From: Streptomyces plumbidurans
Lineage (GTDB): Bacteria; Actinomycetota; Actinomycetes; Streptomycetales; Streptomycetaceae
Direction of reading: 5' to 3'
Length of the DNA: 35,429 nucleotides
NCBI RefSeq assembly: GCF_019857225.1
Contig: NZ_JAFJSY010000095.1
Location: 1 to 35,429, forward strand
The position numbers and the translations under genes were made by a program. Each line of letters opens with the position of its first letter. Position 1 is the stretch's first letter. Shown piece by piece: positions 15,086-24,042 of this stretch. The notes beneath the pieces were generated by a model that saw nothing but the letters and a program-made list of their open reading frames with translations, had not been told where the DNA came from and searched no databases.

Positions 15086-16993
15086 ATGGACGCGGACATC
15101 CAGATCTCGGTCCTGGGCCCGGTCCGACTGCACAAGCAAGGGCTGGAGGAGGCGGCCGGCCAGCCCAGGCAATGCGCAGTACTCGCCTCGTTGTTGCTCA
15201 GGGCGGGCAGGCCGGTGAGTCTCTCGAGACTAGTGGAGGACGTGTGGGGCGATGAGGCCCCGCTGTCGGCCATAGGCTCCGTGCGCACCTATGTCTACAG
15301 GCTCAGGCGAGCGCTGGGTAAGCGGAGTGACAGCTCACTGAACCTGGTCGACGGAGGCTACCTTCTGCGCATCCCACCGCACGCCGTGGACCTGAACAGG
15401 TTCAAGGAGACGACGACCGAAGCACGAGAGGCACGCAGCGCCGGCGACCCGGAGGCCGCGGCGAACCTGCTGTGCATGGGCCTCGAAATGTGGAAAGGGG
15501 AGGCCCTCGCCGGAGTCCCGGGACCGTTCGCAAGCCAGCAGCGCAGGGTCCTGGGCGAGTTGCGACTCGCATGCGCCGAAGACCAGCTGGCCTGCGAGGT
15601 GGAGAGGGGGCGCTTCGCCGAGGCTGCCGCTGAACTGTCCGCTCTCCTTGCCGAACACCCGCTGCGCGAGCGCGTATGCGCCCTCCTCATGACCGCGCTG
15701 TACGGCGCCGGGCGGCAGTCCGAGGCGCTGACGATCTACCACTCGACCAGTCACCGGCTGCGTCAACGCCTCGGCGTCAACCCGTCTCCGGAACTGCGGC
15801 ACGTCCACGAGCGCATCCTCTCCGGGCGATTCCAGCTGCCGGAAAGCACCGACCGCACCGTCGGCGGGCGGCATACCGCCTCTCCCCGGCCGCCGGCCCA
15901 ACTGCCGGCAGCCCTGCCCCATCTCGTCGGGCGCGAGAAGGAACAAGAGCAGGTCGAGCATCTGATCGCCGATGCCGACGCGTCGTCCTCGGTGGCCATC
16001 TGTGTGGTCGGCGGGGCGGCAGGCGTCGGCAAGACAGCCTTCGCCACCACTGTCGCCCATCGTCTGGCAGACCGCTTCCCGGACGGCCAGCTCTTCGCCG
16101 ACCTGCACGGGGAGGGGCCAGGAGCCGAGCCGAGGGACCCGGCAGGGGTCCTCGCGGACTTCCTGCAGTCTCTGGAGGTCCGGCCCGAGGTCCTACCCGA
16201 GACCACGCAGGCTCGTGGGCTCATGTTCCGGGACCTGCTGGCCAAGCGCCGCATGCTCGTTGTGCTCGACAACGCCTGGAACGCGGACCAGCTGAAGCAT
16301 CTCCTCCCGGGGAGCCCCGGTTCCATGGCCCTCATCACCAGCCGCATGCAGCTCCACGCGCTGGTGGCTGCCCACCAGGCGCTTCCCCTGACCCTGCTCC
16401 CCCTGAGCCAGGACGACGCACGCAGCTTTCTCGCCCGGCGCCTCGGAGCAGCGAGGACGTCTGCCGAGCCCGAAGCAGTCGACCGCATCATCCACCTCGC
16501 CGGACGCCTCCCCCTCGCACTGGCCAATGTCGCCGCCCGCGCGGCCTACCGCCCTCAGATGCCTTTGGCGAGCCTGGCCGACGAATACGCACCGTCCGAA
16601 CACGGCCCCTTAGATGCTTTCACCAGCGAAGTGGACCCAGTGCTCGACGTGCGCGCCTCCATCGCCCGGTCGTACCGTCTGCTCGACCCGGAGGCCGCCT
16701 CGCTCTTCCGCGCCCTCGGCGCCTGGCCTGGCCACGTGTTCGCCGCGGCCGACGCCGCCAGAACAGCCGCGCAGCCCGAACACTGGGTGCGTCAGACCCT
16801 TTCACGGCTGATCCGCGCACACCTCGTCTCGGAGATCATGCCGGGCACGTACGACTGGAACCGACTCGTGGCCGCCTACGCCGCAGAGCAAGCAGGCTCA
16901 GGGATGTCGGAAGCATCCGCCCAGGCCGCCGGCGACGATCCACCAACGGCTTCCGGTTCTGCCCCAGCCACGCCAGTGGACTTCCCCTCGTGA
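15086..16993 (+). CDS. SARP/AfsR-type regulator 1 (OmpR-HTH, BTAD, NB-ARC)
   Basis: 635 residues. N-terminal winged helix (ISVLGPVRL ... LVEDVWGDEAP ... VRTYVYRLRRALG), BTAD domain (about residues 95-245, ending in GVNPSPELRHVHERIL), then an NB-ARC ATPase with Walker A GGAAGVGKTAF, kinase-2 RMLVVLDNAW, TSRMQLHAL and GLPLAL-like GRLPLALAN. It ends soon after the NB-ARC winged-helix (WNRLVAAYAAEQA); the TPR domain of full-length AfsR is absent. Codon 509 is TTA (16610-16612), so translation likely needs bldA tRNA. A close paralogue lies inverted at 32986-34836, sharing even the leader sequence CAGGGCGGTAG. Such proteins activate genes through heptameric direct repeats at 11-bp period. Convergent with the LAL gene, 14 bp apart. 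Confidence 0.92.
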   Translation: MDADIQISVLGPVRLHKQGLEEAAGQPRQCAVLASLLLRAGRPVSLSRLVEDVWGDEAPLSAIGSVRTYVYRLRRALGKRSDSSLNLVDGGYLLRIPPHAVDLNRFKETTTEAREARSAGDPEAAANLLCMGLEMWKGEALAGVPGPFASQQRRVLGELRLACAEDQLACEVERGRFAEAAAELSALLAEHPLRERVCALLMTALYGAGRQSEALTIYHSTSHRLRQRLGVNPSPELRHVHERILSGRFQLPESTDRTVGGRHTASPRPPAQLPAALPHLVGREKEQEQVEHLIADADASSSVAICVVGGAAGVGKTAFATTVAHRLADRFPDGQLFADLHGEGPGAEPRDPAGVLADFLQSLEVRPEVLPETTQARGLMFRDLLAKRRMLVVLDNAWNADQLKHLLPGSPGSMALITSRMQLHALVAAHQALPLTLLPLSQDDARSFLARRLGAARTSAEPEAVDRIIHLAGRLPLALANVAARAAYRPQMPLASLADEYAPSEHGPLDAFTSEVDPVLDVRASIARSYRLLDPEAASLFRALGAWPGHVFAAADAARTAAQPEHWVRQTLSRLIRAHLVSEIMPGTYDWNRLVAAYAAEQAGSGMSEASAQAAGDDPPTASGSAPATPVDFPS

Positions 16994-17007
16994 AGTCTCC
17001 ACCTCAT

Positions 17008-19833
17008 TCACGACGCACCCAGTGCGGCGGGAAGCTGTACGCGGCTGGTAACGGACAGCTTGCGATAACAGTTTGAAAGGTGGACCTCAACAGTCTTCGG
17101 GGTGACGAAGAGAGTTTGAGCGATCTGCCGGTTCGTCTGACCGTGTGCCGCCAAATCCGCGACTCTTCTTTCGGACGGGGTGAGCGCGCCTGGACCGGTG
17201 AGTGCTGTGCGTCGACGGCGGGCTCCTGCGGTGGCGAGTTCAGCACTGGCTCGGTCCGACAGGGGTACTGCGCCGCAGCGGGTGGCGAGATCAAGGGCCT
17301 GTCGTAGGGGCGGACGAGCGTCGTTGCGGTGACCGGCCTTGCGTAGTGCGGCACCGAAATCGACCAGGGCTTTTGCATACTCAAGGTGCGCAGGGGAGTC
17401 TTTGAGTACGCTTACTGCCGCTTCGAATAGTTCGATTCGGTCCCGTTCCGGCGAAATGAGGCCAGACACACGCAAGGCCCGACCCAGAGTGCGAGGCGCG
17501 CCCCACCGTCGAGCACGGTCGAGATTCTCATCCGCGATGACGCGAGCCTCACTGTCGCGATCAAGGTAGTGAAGAGCCAGTGCTGCCAGTGTTCTCCAGT
17601 CCGCCACTGCGGGATTCTGAATCTGATAGAGACGGCATGCCTCCTCTGCCTGTAGGGCAATTTCAAGAGCCGTTTCATAGTTGCCACGGACTCTTTGCAG
17701 TCGGCTGAGCGCCGTCAGGGACAGGTACACCGGACCTGGAGGGCAGGTTGTTGCGGTGACTCCCACCTCGGCCAGAGTCCGCTCAGCCTCGTCGAGACGT
17801 CCTTGCTCGATCAAGGGCTCGGCCAAAACTGTGCAGCCCAAAAGGCGGGTAACCGCCGAACCGTTCAGTTGTCCCACTCGAATTGTCTCGCGTCCATCTT
17901 GTTCGGCCCCTGCAAGATCACCGTGCCACAACAAGGTGTAGCCGCGATGAATGTAGACGGAGGCCAATGTGAAGAGGGAACCGCCCACGTGAGCTCGCTT
18001 CACCGCACTGTCCAGGCTGGCTATTGACATATCGTCGTCAGCCGCCGCCAGGGACCACCATCCGCAAGCCAGCGGCCCGTTGGGATCTGCTTGGTCGACG
18101 AACGCATCATCTGCGAGGGTCTCGCGCGCGCGAAGCACTCCGGACGGATCTCCAAGAGCGGTATTGCGGCCGGCGACCGCACAATACAGAAGGCGGTCTC
18201 CGTAGCCGTCGCCGTGCGGGAGTTGACGTAGTTCTGGCAAGCAGTCGACTATGTCTTCCCTACCGGGGACATACCACGTACTGGAACTGAGGAGGCAGGC
18301 CTGAAGGCGCTTCCTGAGATCCTCATCAGTGGCCGGAAGGCCCGAAATTGTCGATTTTTGTATATCAACGCCGGCGTCCGGCCGTGCGAGGTAAATATAG
18401 GCCATGCCCAAATAGGGCGCAATTTCCGCGCGTTCAACGGGGCCCATACCTTCCCACGCTTCCTGCAGAAGACGAGCCCCGGTCACGACATCAAACAGCA
18501 GCGCCGTCTTCCCGGCTTCCAGAAGAATCGCTCGCCGCTCGTCGCCTTTGGGCGCCTCGTCAAGACTTCGACGCAAGTAGACATAGGCGCTCTCCGGAGC
18601 GCCGCGCGCCGCTGCAGCAGCGGCGGCAGCACGTAGGTCCGTAACGGCCACCGGATCCATGGTTGCCGGTATTCGCATCAGATGGTAGGCCACCTGCTCC
18701 GCGGGAGAACCACTCTCCCGCAGAAGTATTGCGGCACGGTGATGTGCTGTGGTGCGGTCGGCGCGGTCGAGGGATTCATAGACCGCATTACGCACAAGGG
18801 GGTGCACAAAGGAGAGAGTCGGAGACCCGTACACCTCGTCGATACGCACAATTCCCCTCTGCTCCAAGAGGATGGCGCACTCAAGAGCCCTGCTGATGGA
18901 ATCCTGCCCTGCCAGGCGCGCAGCGCGCATCAGCGGCGAGCGGTCGCCCAGAACTGCGACCGCCCGAGCCAGTGGTGCGCAAGCCGCCGGCAAAGCCATG
19001 AGTCGAGAGGCGACCAGATCGGCCACCGCAAGCCCCCCGAGATCGGCCACCCGTCCGGCGTTCCTGTCGCTGGCTGACAAGCCCTGCGCGGAGAAGGTAA
19101 GGCCGAGTTCACGCAACAGCAACGGGTTTCCACCGGCGGCCCTGTGACAGGTAATTGCGAACTCTTCCTCCACCTCACCATCCATTACCTGCTCCAGCAA
19201 GGTTGCGGTCGCCTGGGCGCTGAGCTCCTTCGGATTCAGCTCCACGAGCGCCGGAGCGGAGATTATGTGCTGCAGCAGTCGCTCATCAGTAGCGTGCTCG
19301 CCTGTGCGTAGCGCAACAGCTACCAGCAACGGCTGCGTCTCAATGCGGGGTAGGAGGTAAGCCAGATACCGCAGTGACGGCCTGTCGCACCACTGAATGT
19401 CGTCCACCAGCAATACGAGTGGGCGGTCCTGACATGCGTTGATGGTGAGCCAATAGAGACCGTGCAGAACCGCGAAATCGCCAGGTTCACCAGCACTGGA
19501 GATGGCCTCAATGGCTTCTCTCGCCTGCTTGGCCGCCCCGGTCCACAAGGACTCCCGAGCGGTCCGATCGGCCTTCAACGCCAACTCTTCAAACAGTTGC
19601 CGCACTACACCGAAGGCAAAATCCTGTTCGAATTCCGTGCTGCGTGCAGCGGTCACACCGAAACCGGCCTGGACCGCCCCGGTCCGGACCTCTGACAGCA
19701 GTCGGCTCTTTCCGGTACCAGCCTCTCCCTTCACCAGGAGCAGGCCGCCGCCCTTCCCAATCCCTTCAATGATGTTTGTTATGAGGGCAGACTCTGTCGC
19801 TCTTTCGAGCAGTTCAAGTTCCCTACGAAGCAT
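17008..19833 (-). CDS. LuxR-family ATP-binding regulator (LAL/MalT-like)
   Basis: About 941 residues from ATG 19833 (MLRRELELLERA, the usual family beginning); an in-frame ATG at 19866 is an alternative with equally weak ribosome-site evidence. N-terminal AAA-type ATPase with Walker A VKGEAGTGKSRLL and Walker B PLVLLVDDIQWCD, a long helical/TPR-like middle, and a C-terminal LuxR HTH: LTPSERRVADLAAHGQTNRQIAQTLFVTPKTVEVHLSNCYRKL. LAL regulators activate secondary-metabolite or sugar operons. Codon use is less GC-biased than neighbours (frequent ATT, GAA, GTA, GGA), suggesting separate ancestry. The likely target is not obvious; the divergent gene to the right is disrupted. Confidence 0.93.
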   Translation of the reverse strand: MLRRELELLERATESALITNIIEGIGKGGGLLLVKGEAGTGKSRLLSEVRTGAVQAGFGVTAARSTEFEQDFAFGVVRQLFEELALKADRTARESLWTGAAKQAREAIEAISSAGEPGDFAVLHGLYWLTINACQDRPLVLLVDDIQWCDRPSLRYLAYLLPRIETQPLLVAVALRTGEHATDERLLQHIISAPALVELNPKELSAQATATLLEQVMDGEVEEEFAITCHRAAGGNPLLLRELGLTFSAQGLSASDRNAGRVADLGGLAVADLVASRLMALPAACAPLARAVAVLGDRSPLMRAARLAGQDSISRALECAILLEQRGIVRIDEVYGSPTLSFVHPLVRNAVYESLDRADRTTAHHRAAILLRESGSPAEQVAYHLMRIPATMDPVAVTDLRAAAAAAAARGAPESAYVYLRRSLDEAPKGDERRAILLEAGKTALLFDVVTGARLLQEAWEGMGPVERAEIAPYLGMAYIYLARPDAGVDIQKSTISGLPATDEDLRKRLQACLLSSSTWYVPGREDIVDCLPELRQLPHGDGYGDRLLYCAVAGRNTALGDPSGVLRARETLADDAFVDQADPNGPLACGWWSLAAADDDMSIASLDSAVKRAHVGGSLFTLASVYIHRGYTLLWHGDLAGAEQDGRETIRVGQLNGSAVTRLLGCTVLAEPLIEQGRLDEAERTLAEVGVTATTCPPGPVYLSLTALSRLQRVRGNYETALEIALQAEEACRLYQIQNPAVADWRTLAALALHYLDRDSEARVIADENLDRARRWGAPRTLGRALRVSGLISPERDRIELFEAAVSVLKDSPAHLEYAKALVDFGAALRKAGHRNDARPPLRQALDLATRCGAVPLSDRASAELATAGARRRRTALTGPGALTPSERRVADLAAHGQTNRQIAQTLFVTPKTVEVHLSNCYRKLSVTSRVQLPAALGAS

Positions 19834-20069
19834 TGCTCCAGTATTCCCCCTGTATGTCCTGTTCATCAAGGCTCAGGGGTATTTGCAGCAGCTGTAGATC
19901 TTGGCTGTGCGGGGCGGGCCGCTGGATGAGCTCTTGGGAGTGGCGCCGCAGTCCGCCAGGCCGGTAACGTCCGGCCGCACGCCGCGTTGACGTACGGGCC
20001 CGGCGCCGTAAGGCAGTTGGGCCGATCGGACGCTCATGCCAGTGCGAGGCCGACCAAGGCCCGTACGCG

Positions 20070-20099
20070 GCGTGGCGGCGGCAGAGACCGCCGCCACGC
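20070..20099 (+). promoter_or_regulatory. 12-bp hairpin in 5' leader of the propeller gene
   Basis: Arms 20070-20081 and 20088-20099 are perfectly complementary with loop CAGAGA. It lies 15 nt before the ATG at 20115 and just before the GAGGAG ribosome site (20105-20110), so it could affect initiation or act as a terminator for upstream transcription. No T-run follows. Confidence 0.55.
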
Positions 20100-20114
20100 A
20101 GAACGAGGAGACCG

Positions 20115-21259
20115 ATGAAGAAGATGAACAGGATCGCCCGGTCCGCCACCACGGCGGTCGCCATTGCAACCGGCGTAGCCATGTTCACCGCTCCGCGTCG
20201 GCGAGCCCGCATCACCCGAGGCAGGTAGCCTCCGATGCGCCGGTGTTCATGTAGAGCGACGCGCAAGACGGCAACACTGTCGTGGCCTACGACCGTGCGG
20301 ACGACGGCACGTTGAAACAGCAGGGTGTGTACGCGACCGGAGGTCTGGGCGGCAAGCTCGACGGGGCCGTCGTGGACAAGCCGGCTTCCCAGAGATCCCT
20401 GACGTACGACCCGGCGCACCGTCTCCTGTACGCGGTCAACGCCGACAGTGACACCGTCACCGTCTTCGCCGTCCGGGGCGATCGCCTCCTGCGGCGTCAA
20501 ATCGTCACTTCCGAAGGCGAGTTCCCGGTGAGCGTCACCGTGCACGGCAACCTCGTGTACGTCCTCAACGCCCTCGACGGTGGCTCGGTGCAGGGCTACC
20601 TCAACGTCGCCGGGCATCTGGTGAAGGTGCCGTCATGGCATCGAGGTCTGGGGCTGGACCCGGCAGCGACACCGCAGTTCACGCACACTCCGGGACAGAT
20701 CGGCTTCACCCCGGACGGCAGCAGGCTGATCGTCACCACCAAAGCCGGAGGCAACAGCTTCGAGGTCTTCCGGGTCGGTCTGCCGGGTATCGCCACCAAA
20801 CCCGTGATCACGGGCGCGCCCGGCTCGGTGCCCTTCGGGTTTTCCTTCGACCGCGCCAGGCGGCTCGTCGTCACCGAAGCCGGACCGAACGCGGTTGCCA
20901 CCTATCGGGTCGACGGCGACAACCACCTCACCAAAGTCGACGAGAAGGCGACCGGACAGGCAGCCACCTGCTGGGTGGCCACCGTGGGCAACGACATCTA
21001 CGCGGCGAACGCCGGAAGCGGCACGTTGAGCGGGTTGCGGACGGGGCAGGACGGCACACTGACCTCGCTCACCACCACCCCGACCGGGGCCGGCACGGTG
21101 GACGTGTCCGTCTCCGGCGACGGCAGATTCCTCTACGCCCAGACCGGCGCCGCCGGCGGCGTCGACGCCTTCCGTGTGAACGCCGACGGGTCCCTGACCC
21201 GGACCGGATCGGTCGTCGTACCCGGCGCGGTCGGCGGCGAAGGCATCGCCGCCCTCTGA
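20115..21259 (+). pseudogene. Exported YncE/lactonase-like beta-propeller gene, 5' part disrupted
   Basis: The start ATG 20115 has GAGGAG upstream and encodes a signal peptide (KKMNRIARSATTAVAIATGVAMFTAP). One base is missing at about 20194-20200, shifting the frame to a stop at 20232. Family-like sequence (ASASPHHPRQVASDAPVFM) continues in the next frame, then hits TAG (20252-20254) where Gln would be expected (VFM-stop-SDAQDGNTVVAYDRADDG). From there the frame is intact to 21259: repeated blades such as LLYAVNADSDTVTVFAV, VYVLNALDGGSVQGY and FLYAQTGAAGGVDAFRVNADG, the pattern of 7-bladed lactonase/YncE proteins. A GTG at 20282 could start a signal-less product. Probably inactive unless the lesions are sequencing errors. 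Confidence 0.75.
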
Positions 21260-21264
21260 GCCAT

Positions 21265-21306
21265 GGCGTGGAGGCCACCACCACGAGCGACAGTGGCCTC
21301 CACGCC
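21265..21306 (+). terminator. 14-bp stem terminator after the propeller gene
   Basis: Arms 21265-21278 and 21293-21306 are perfect complements, loop 14 nt, beginning 5 bp after the stop codon. No T-run, as is usual in Streptomyces terminators. Confidence 0.8.
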
Positions 21307-21322
21307 AACCAGGTTGTCGCGC

Positions 21323-21360
21323 CCGGTCGTTCCCGGGCACGCCGGTCGTTCTCAGGCACG
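21323..21360. repeat. Two tandem 19-bp repeats
   Basis: CCGGTCGTTCCCGGGCACG (21323-21341) is followed directly by a copy with two changes (21342-21360). Role unknown; it lies between two hairpins in a convergent intergenic region. Confidence 0.75.
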
Positions 21361-21377
21361 CCGGAGGATCAAGCAAG

Positions 21378-21435
21378 GCCGCATGGAGGTGGGCACGTCC
21401 GTCCCCGTCGGATCCGTAGGCCCACTCCATGCGGC
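21378..21435 (-). terminator. Hairpin downstream of GNAT gene
   Basis: Arms 21378-21394 and 21420-21435 pair with a single bulged base; the loop is 25 nt. It lies 53 bp beyond the stop of the leftward GNAT gene and probably ends that transcript. Confidence 0.6.
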
Positions 21436-21487
21436 CATGCGATGGTACGAGCGAACACCTCAACGGACGATGCCCGAGAGCGGTCCA

Positions 21488-21820
21488 TCAGCGGCGCGAC
21501 CGGATGCCGGGGCGTTCGGGGTCGACGACACCGGCGTACTCCGGATGATCGTCGATGAAGGAGCGGACCACCGGGCAGATGATCGTCACCTTCCGTCCGG
21601 AGTCCGCGACGTCCTCGAGCGCGCCGGCGATCAGCTCGCCCGACACACCGTGATGCTGGTACTCCGGTTCAACCGCGACCGAGATCATCGCGACCCTGCC
21701 GGCCGTCAACTCGTAGACCAAGGTTCCGATGCGGTCCGGTCCCAACCAGGCGTCGTAGGTCTCCGACTTGGCGTCCTTCGCCACGCGGATGTCGAGGTCT
21801 GAGTACTTGATTCTGTCCAC
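21488..21820 (-). CDS. GNAT-family N-acetyltransferase (YjdJ-like), short paralogue
   Basis: 110 residues from a GTG at 21820. It has the acetyl-CoA core MISVAVEPEYQHHGVSGELIAGALEDVADSGRKVTIICPVVRSFIDDHPEYAGV, the same ending as the GNAT at 10866-11339 (KKITIICPVVGEFIERNPEYADL) and the small YjdJ group in general. The start is uncertain: no strong ribosome site precedes the GTG. It stands alone between hairpins and the divergent F420-type reductase gene. Substrate unknown. Confidence 0.8.
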   Translation of the reverse strand: MDRIKYSDLDIRVAKDAKSETYDAWLGPDRIGTLVYELTAGRVAMISVAVEPEYQHHGVSGELIAGALEDVADSGRKVTIICPVVRSFIDDHPEYAGVVDPERPGIRSRR

Positions 21821-21968
21821 GTCATGACAGCGCCGCGGTGCTGGTGCTTCTTACTCGTAGGAACCGCTGAAGGGCAGGTGGAGGTCACAGTAAGACGCTG
21901 CTCCTCCCGGACGCTCACCTCCGAAGAGGTGTCCAGAGCCAACGACAGAAAAGTATGGGGAGGTATCT

Positions 21969-22307
21969 GTGCCTCTGGAAGGTGAGTACGAGCCGAGCCC
22001 GGAGCAGTGGGTAGGCGATCAGGTGGCGTTGTACGAGAGTTCCGGCGGGTCGAAGGGGAACGTCTCGCCCGACATCGGGCCGAGGCATCCCGCCTGGTAT
22101 TTCAACGTCAAGGCCGACCCGCATATCGAGCTGCAGGACGGCCCGGTCAAGCAGGACATGTGGGCGCGCGAGGTCACCGGGGCCGAGAAGGTCCGGTGGT
22201 GGGAGCGGGCGGTTGCCGCGTACCCGCCGTATGCCGAGTACCAGCGCAGCACCCAGCGGGAAATCCCGGTGTTCGTGCTGGAGCCTGCCACCTCCATCAG
22301 CCGATGA
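21969..22307 (+). CDS. Internally deleted deazaflavin (F420)-dependent nitroreductase-like protein
   Basis: 112 residues from GTG 21969 with GGGGAGG upstream. The two ends match the DDN-type F420-dependent reductase family: N-terminal EGEYEPSPEQWVGDQVALYESSGG and C-terminal HPAWYFNVKADPHIELQDGPV, WWERAVAAYPPYAEYQ, REIPVFVL. Between them about 40 residues of the family core are missing: the strand with the GxKSGKxRKTPLMR segment that holds the F420 phosphate. The junction (KGNVSPDIGPRHPAWY) keeps the frame. The protein is therefore probably inactive as a F420 enzyme, although the frame is otherwise intact with normal codon bias. Confidence 0.75.
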   Translation: MPLEGEYEPSPEQWVGDQVALYESSGGSKGNVSPDIGPRHPAWYFNVKADPHIELQDGPVKQDMWAREVTGAEKVRWWERAVAAYPPYAEYQRSTQREIPVFVLEPATSISR

Positions 22308-22404
22308 GGGCAGTTGCCGACCGGGCACGTGACCGGATCCACGTGTCTGCGGAGAGGCATCCGGAAACGGCAGGAGTGCCCGCGTCCGGAGAGAAGAGCG
22401 CAAG

Positions 22405-24042
22405 GTGACGATCAATAACCTCAGAGACCAACGCGATTCACCCCGGGGTGAGCGCATAGCGGACTGGGCGGATTCCCGGCTTGGCCTCTACACCATCGCC
22501 AAGGCCAACATGCGGAAGATCTTTCCGGACCACTGGTCGTTCATGCTGGGCGAAGTGTGTTTGTGGAGCTTCGTCGTGCTGATCCTGACCGGGATCTATC
22601 TGACGTTCTTCTTCCACCCGTCGATGAACGAGGTTGCCTACCACGGCAGTTACGCGCCGCTCAACGGCATCACCATGTCCGAGGCCTTCGCCTCCACCCT
22701 CGACATCTCCTTCGACGTGCGCGGTGGCCTGCTCATCCGTCAGATGCACCACTGGGCCGCCCTCATCATGGTCGCGGGCATGCTCATCCATATGATGCGC
22801 CACTTCTTCACGGGCTCCTTCCGCAAGCCCCGCGAAGTGAACTGGATGTTCGGCTGGACCATGCTGGTTCTGGGGATGTTCGAAGGTTTCGTCGGCTACT
22901 CCCTCCCCGACGACCTCCTCTCCGGCACGGGGCTGCGCTTCGTGGAGGGCGCCATCCTCTCCGTGCCGATCGTCGGCACCTACCTGGCCATGTTCTTCTT
23001 CGGCGGAGAGTTCCCCGGCACCGAAATCGTCCCCCGGCTCTACTCGGTGCACATTCTGCTGCTCCCCGCTCTCATCGCCGCGCTGATCGTCGTCCACATG
23101 ATCCTTCTCGTCTACCACAAGCACACACAGTGGCCCGGCCCCGGCAGGACCAACCGCAATGTCGTCGGCATGCCCTTCCTGCCCGTGTACCTCGCCAAGA
23201 CCAGCGGCTTCTTCTTTCTCGTCGCCTCCGTGATCGCCGCCATGTCGGCCATCGCTTCCATCAACCCCGTGTGGACGTACGGCCCTTACCGCCCCGACCA
23301 GGTGTCCACGAACGCCCAGCCGGACTGGTACATGGGCTTCTCCGAAGGTCTCATCCGCGTCATGCCGGGGTGGGAAATCAACGCGGCAGGCCACACCCTC
23401 AACCTCGGTGTGCTGATTCCACTGATCGTGTTCCCGACCGTCCTGCTGGCCATCGGCCTGTACCCCTTCTTCGAAAGCTGGATCACCGGCGACAAGCGCG
23501 AACACCATCTCCTCGACAGGCCGCGCAACCGACCCGTGCGGACCGGTCTCGGCGTCGCCTGGCTCAGCGTGTACTTCCTGCTCCTGGTCGGCGGCGGAAA
23601 CGATCTCTTCACGACCCGATTCCACCTCTCCATCAACAGCGTCACCTGGTTCATCCGCATCGCACTGTTCGTCGGCCCTGTAGTCGCATTCCTCATCACC
23701 AAACGCATCTGCCTCAGTCTCCAGAACCGTGACAAGAGGAAGGTCCTCCACGGCAGGGAGACAGGCACCATCCGTCGCCTGCCGCACGGCGAGTACATCG
23801 AGGTGCACCAGGACCTCTCCCCCGCAGAACGTCACACCCTGACCGCGCACGAGCAGTACCAGCCCCTCGACCCCGGAGCGGCCGAGGACGCCAACGGCAT
23901 CCCTCGCAAGCTCTCCCGCCGCGATCAGCTCAGAACACGCCTGTCCCGCGCCTACTTCGGGCCGTCGGCACAGGTCGCCAAACCCACCAGAGAAGAACTG
24001 CGGCCCAACGAGGAAGAGACCACGCACAGCATCGAGCACTGA
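22405..24042 (+). CDS. qcrB: Orphan cytochrome bc1 complex cytochrome b subunit (QcrB-like)
   Basis: 545 residues from GTG 22405 (MTINNLRDQRDSPRGE). It is a full-length actinobacterial QcrB: heme-ligand His in QMHHWAALIMVAGMLIHMMRHFF (helix B) and YSVHILLLPALIAALIVVHMILL (helix D), an SGTG-containing Qo loop, the Qo motif PDWYMG in place of PEWY, and the long hydrophilic C-terminal extension of the actinobacterial form. Canonical qcrB lies in a qcrCAB operon near cytochrome c oxidase genes; here neither qcrA, qcrC nor cta genes are present, so this is an extra copy. Streptomyces often carry such copies. A role as an alternative or inhibitor-tolerant subunit is only a hypothesis. It lies 97 bp after the truncated F420-type gene. 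Confidence 0.93.
   Translation: MTINNLRDQRDSPRGERIADWADSRLGLYTIAKANMRKIFPDHWSFMLGEVCLWSFVVLILTGIYLTFFFHPSMNEVAYHGSYAPLNGITMSEAFASTLDISFDVRGGLLIRQMHHWAALIMVAGMLIHMMRHFFTGSFRKPREVNWMFGWTMLVLGMFEGFVGYSLPDDLLSGTGLRFVEGAILSVPIVGTYLAMFFFGGEFPGTEIVPRLYSVHILLLPALIAALIVVHMILLVYHKHTQWPGPGRTNRNVVGMPFLPVYLAKTSGFFFLVASVIAAMSAIASINPVWTYGPYRPDQVSTNAQPDWYMGFSEGLIRVMPGWEINAAGHTLNLGVLIPLIVFPTVLLAIGLYPFFESWITGDKREHHLLDRPRNRPVRTGLGVAWLSVYFLLLVGGGNDLFTTRFHLSINSVTWFIRIALFVGPVVAFLITKRICLSLQNRDKRKVLHGRETGTIRRLPHGEYIEVHQDLSPAERHTLTAHEQYQPLDPGAAEDANGIPRKLSRRDQLRTRLSRAYFGPSAQVAKPTREELRPNEEETTHSIEH

Noticed and set aside
19959..19976. GGCCGG-N6-CCGGCC dyad between the LAL and propeller genes
   Set aside because: GC-only 6-bp arms are expected by chance at this base composition; not listed as an operator.
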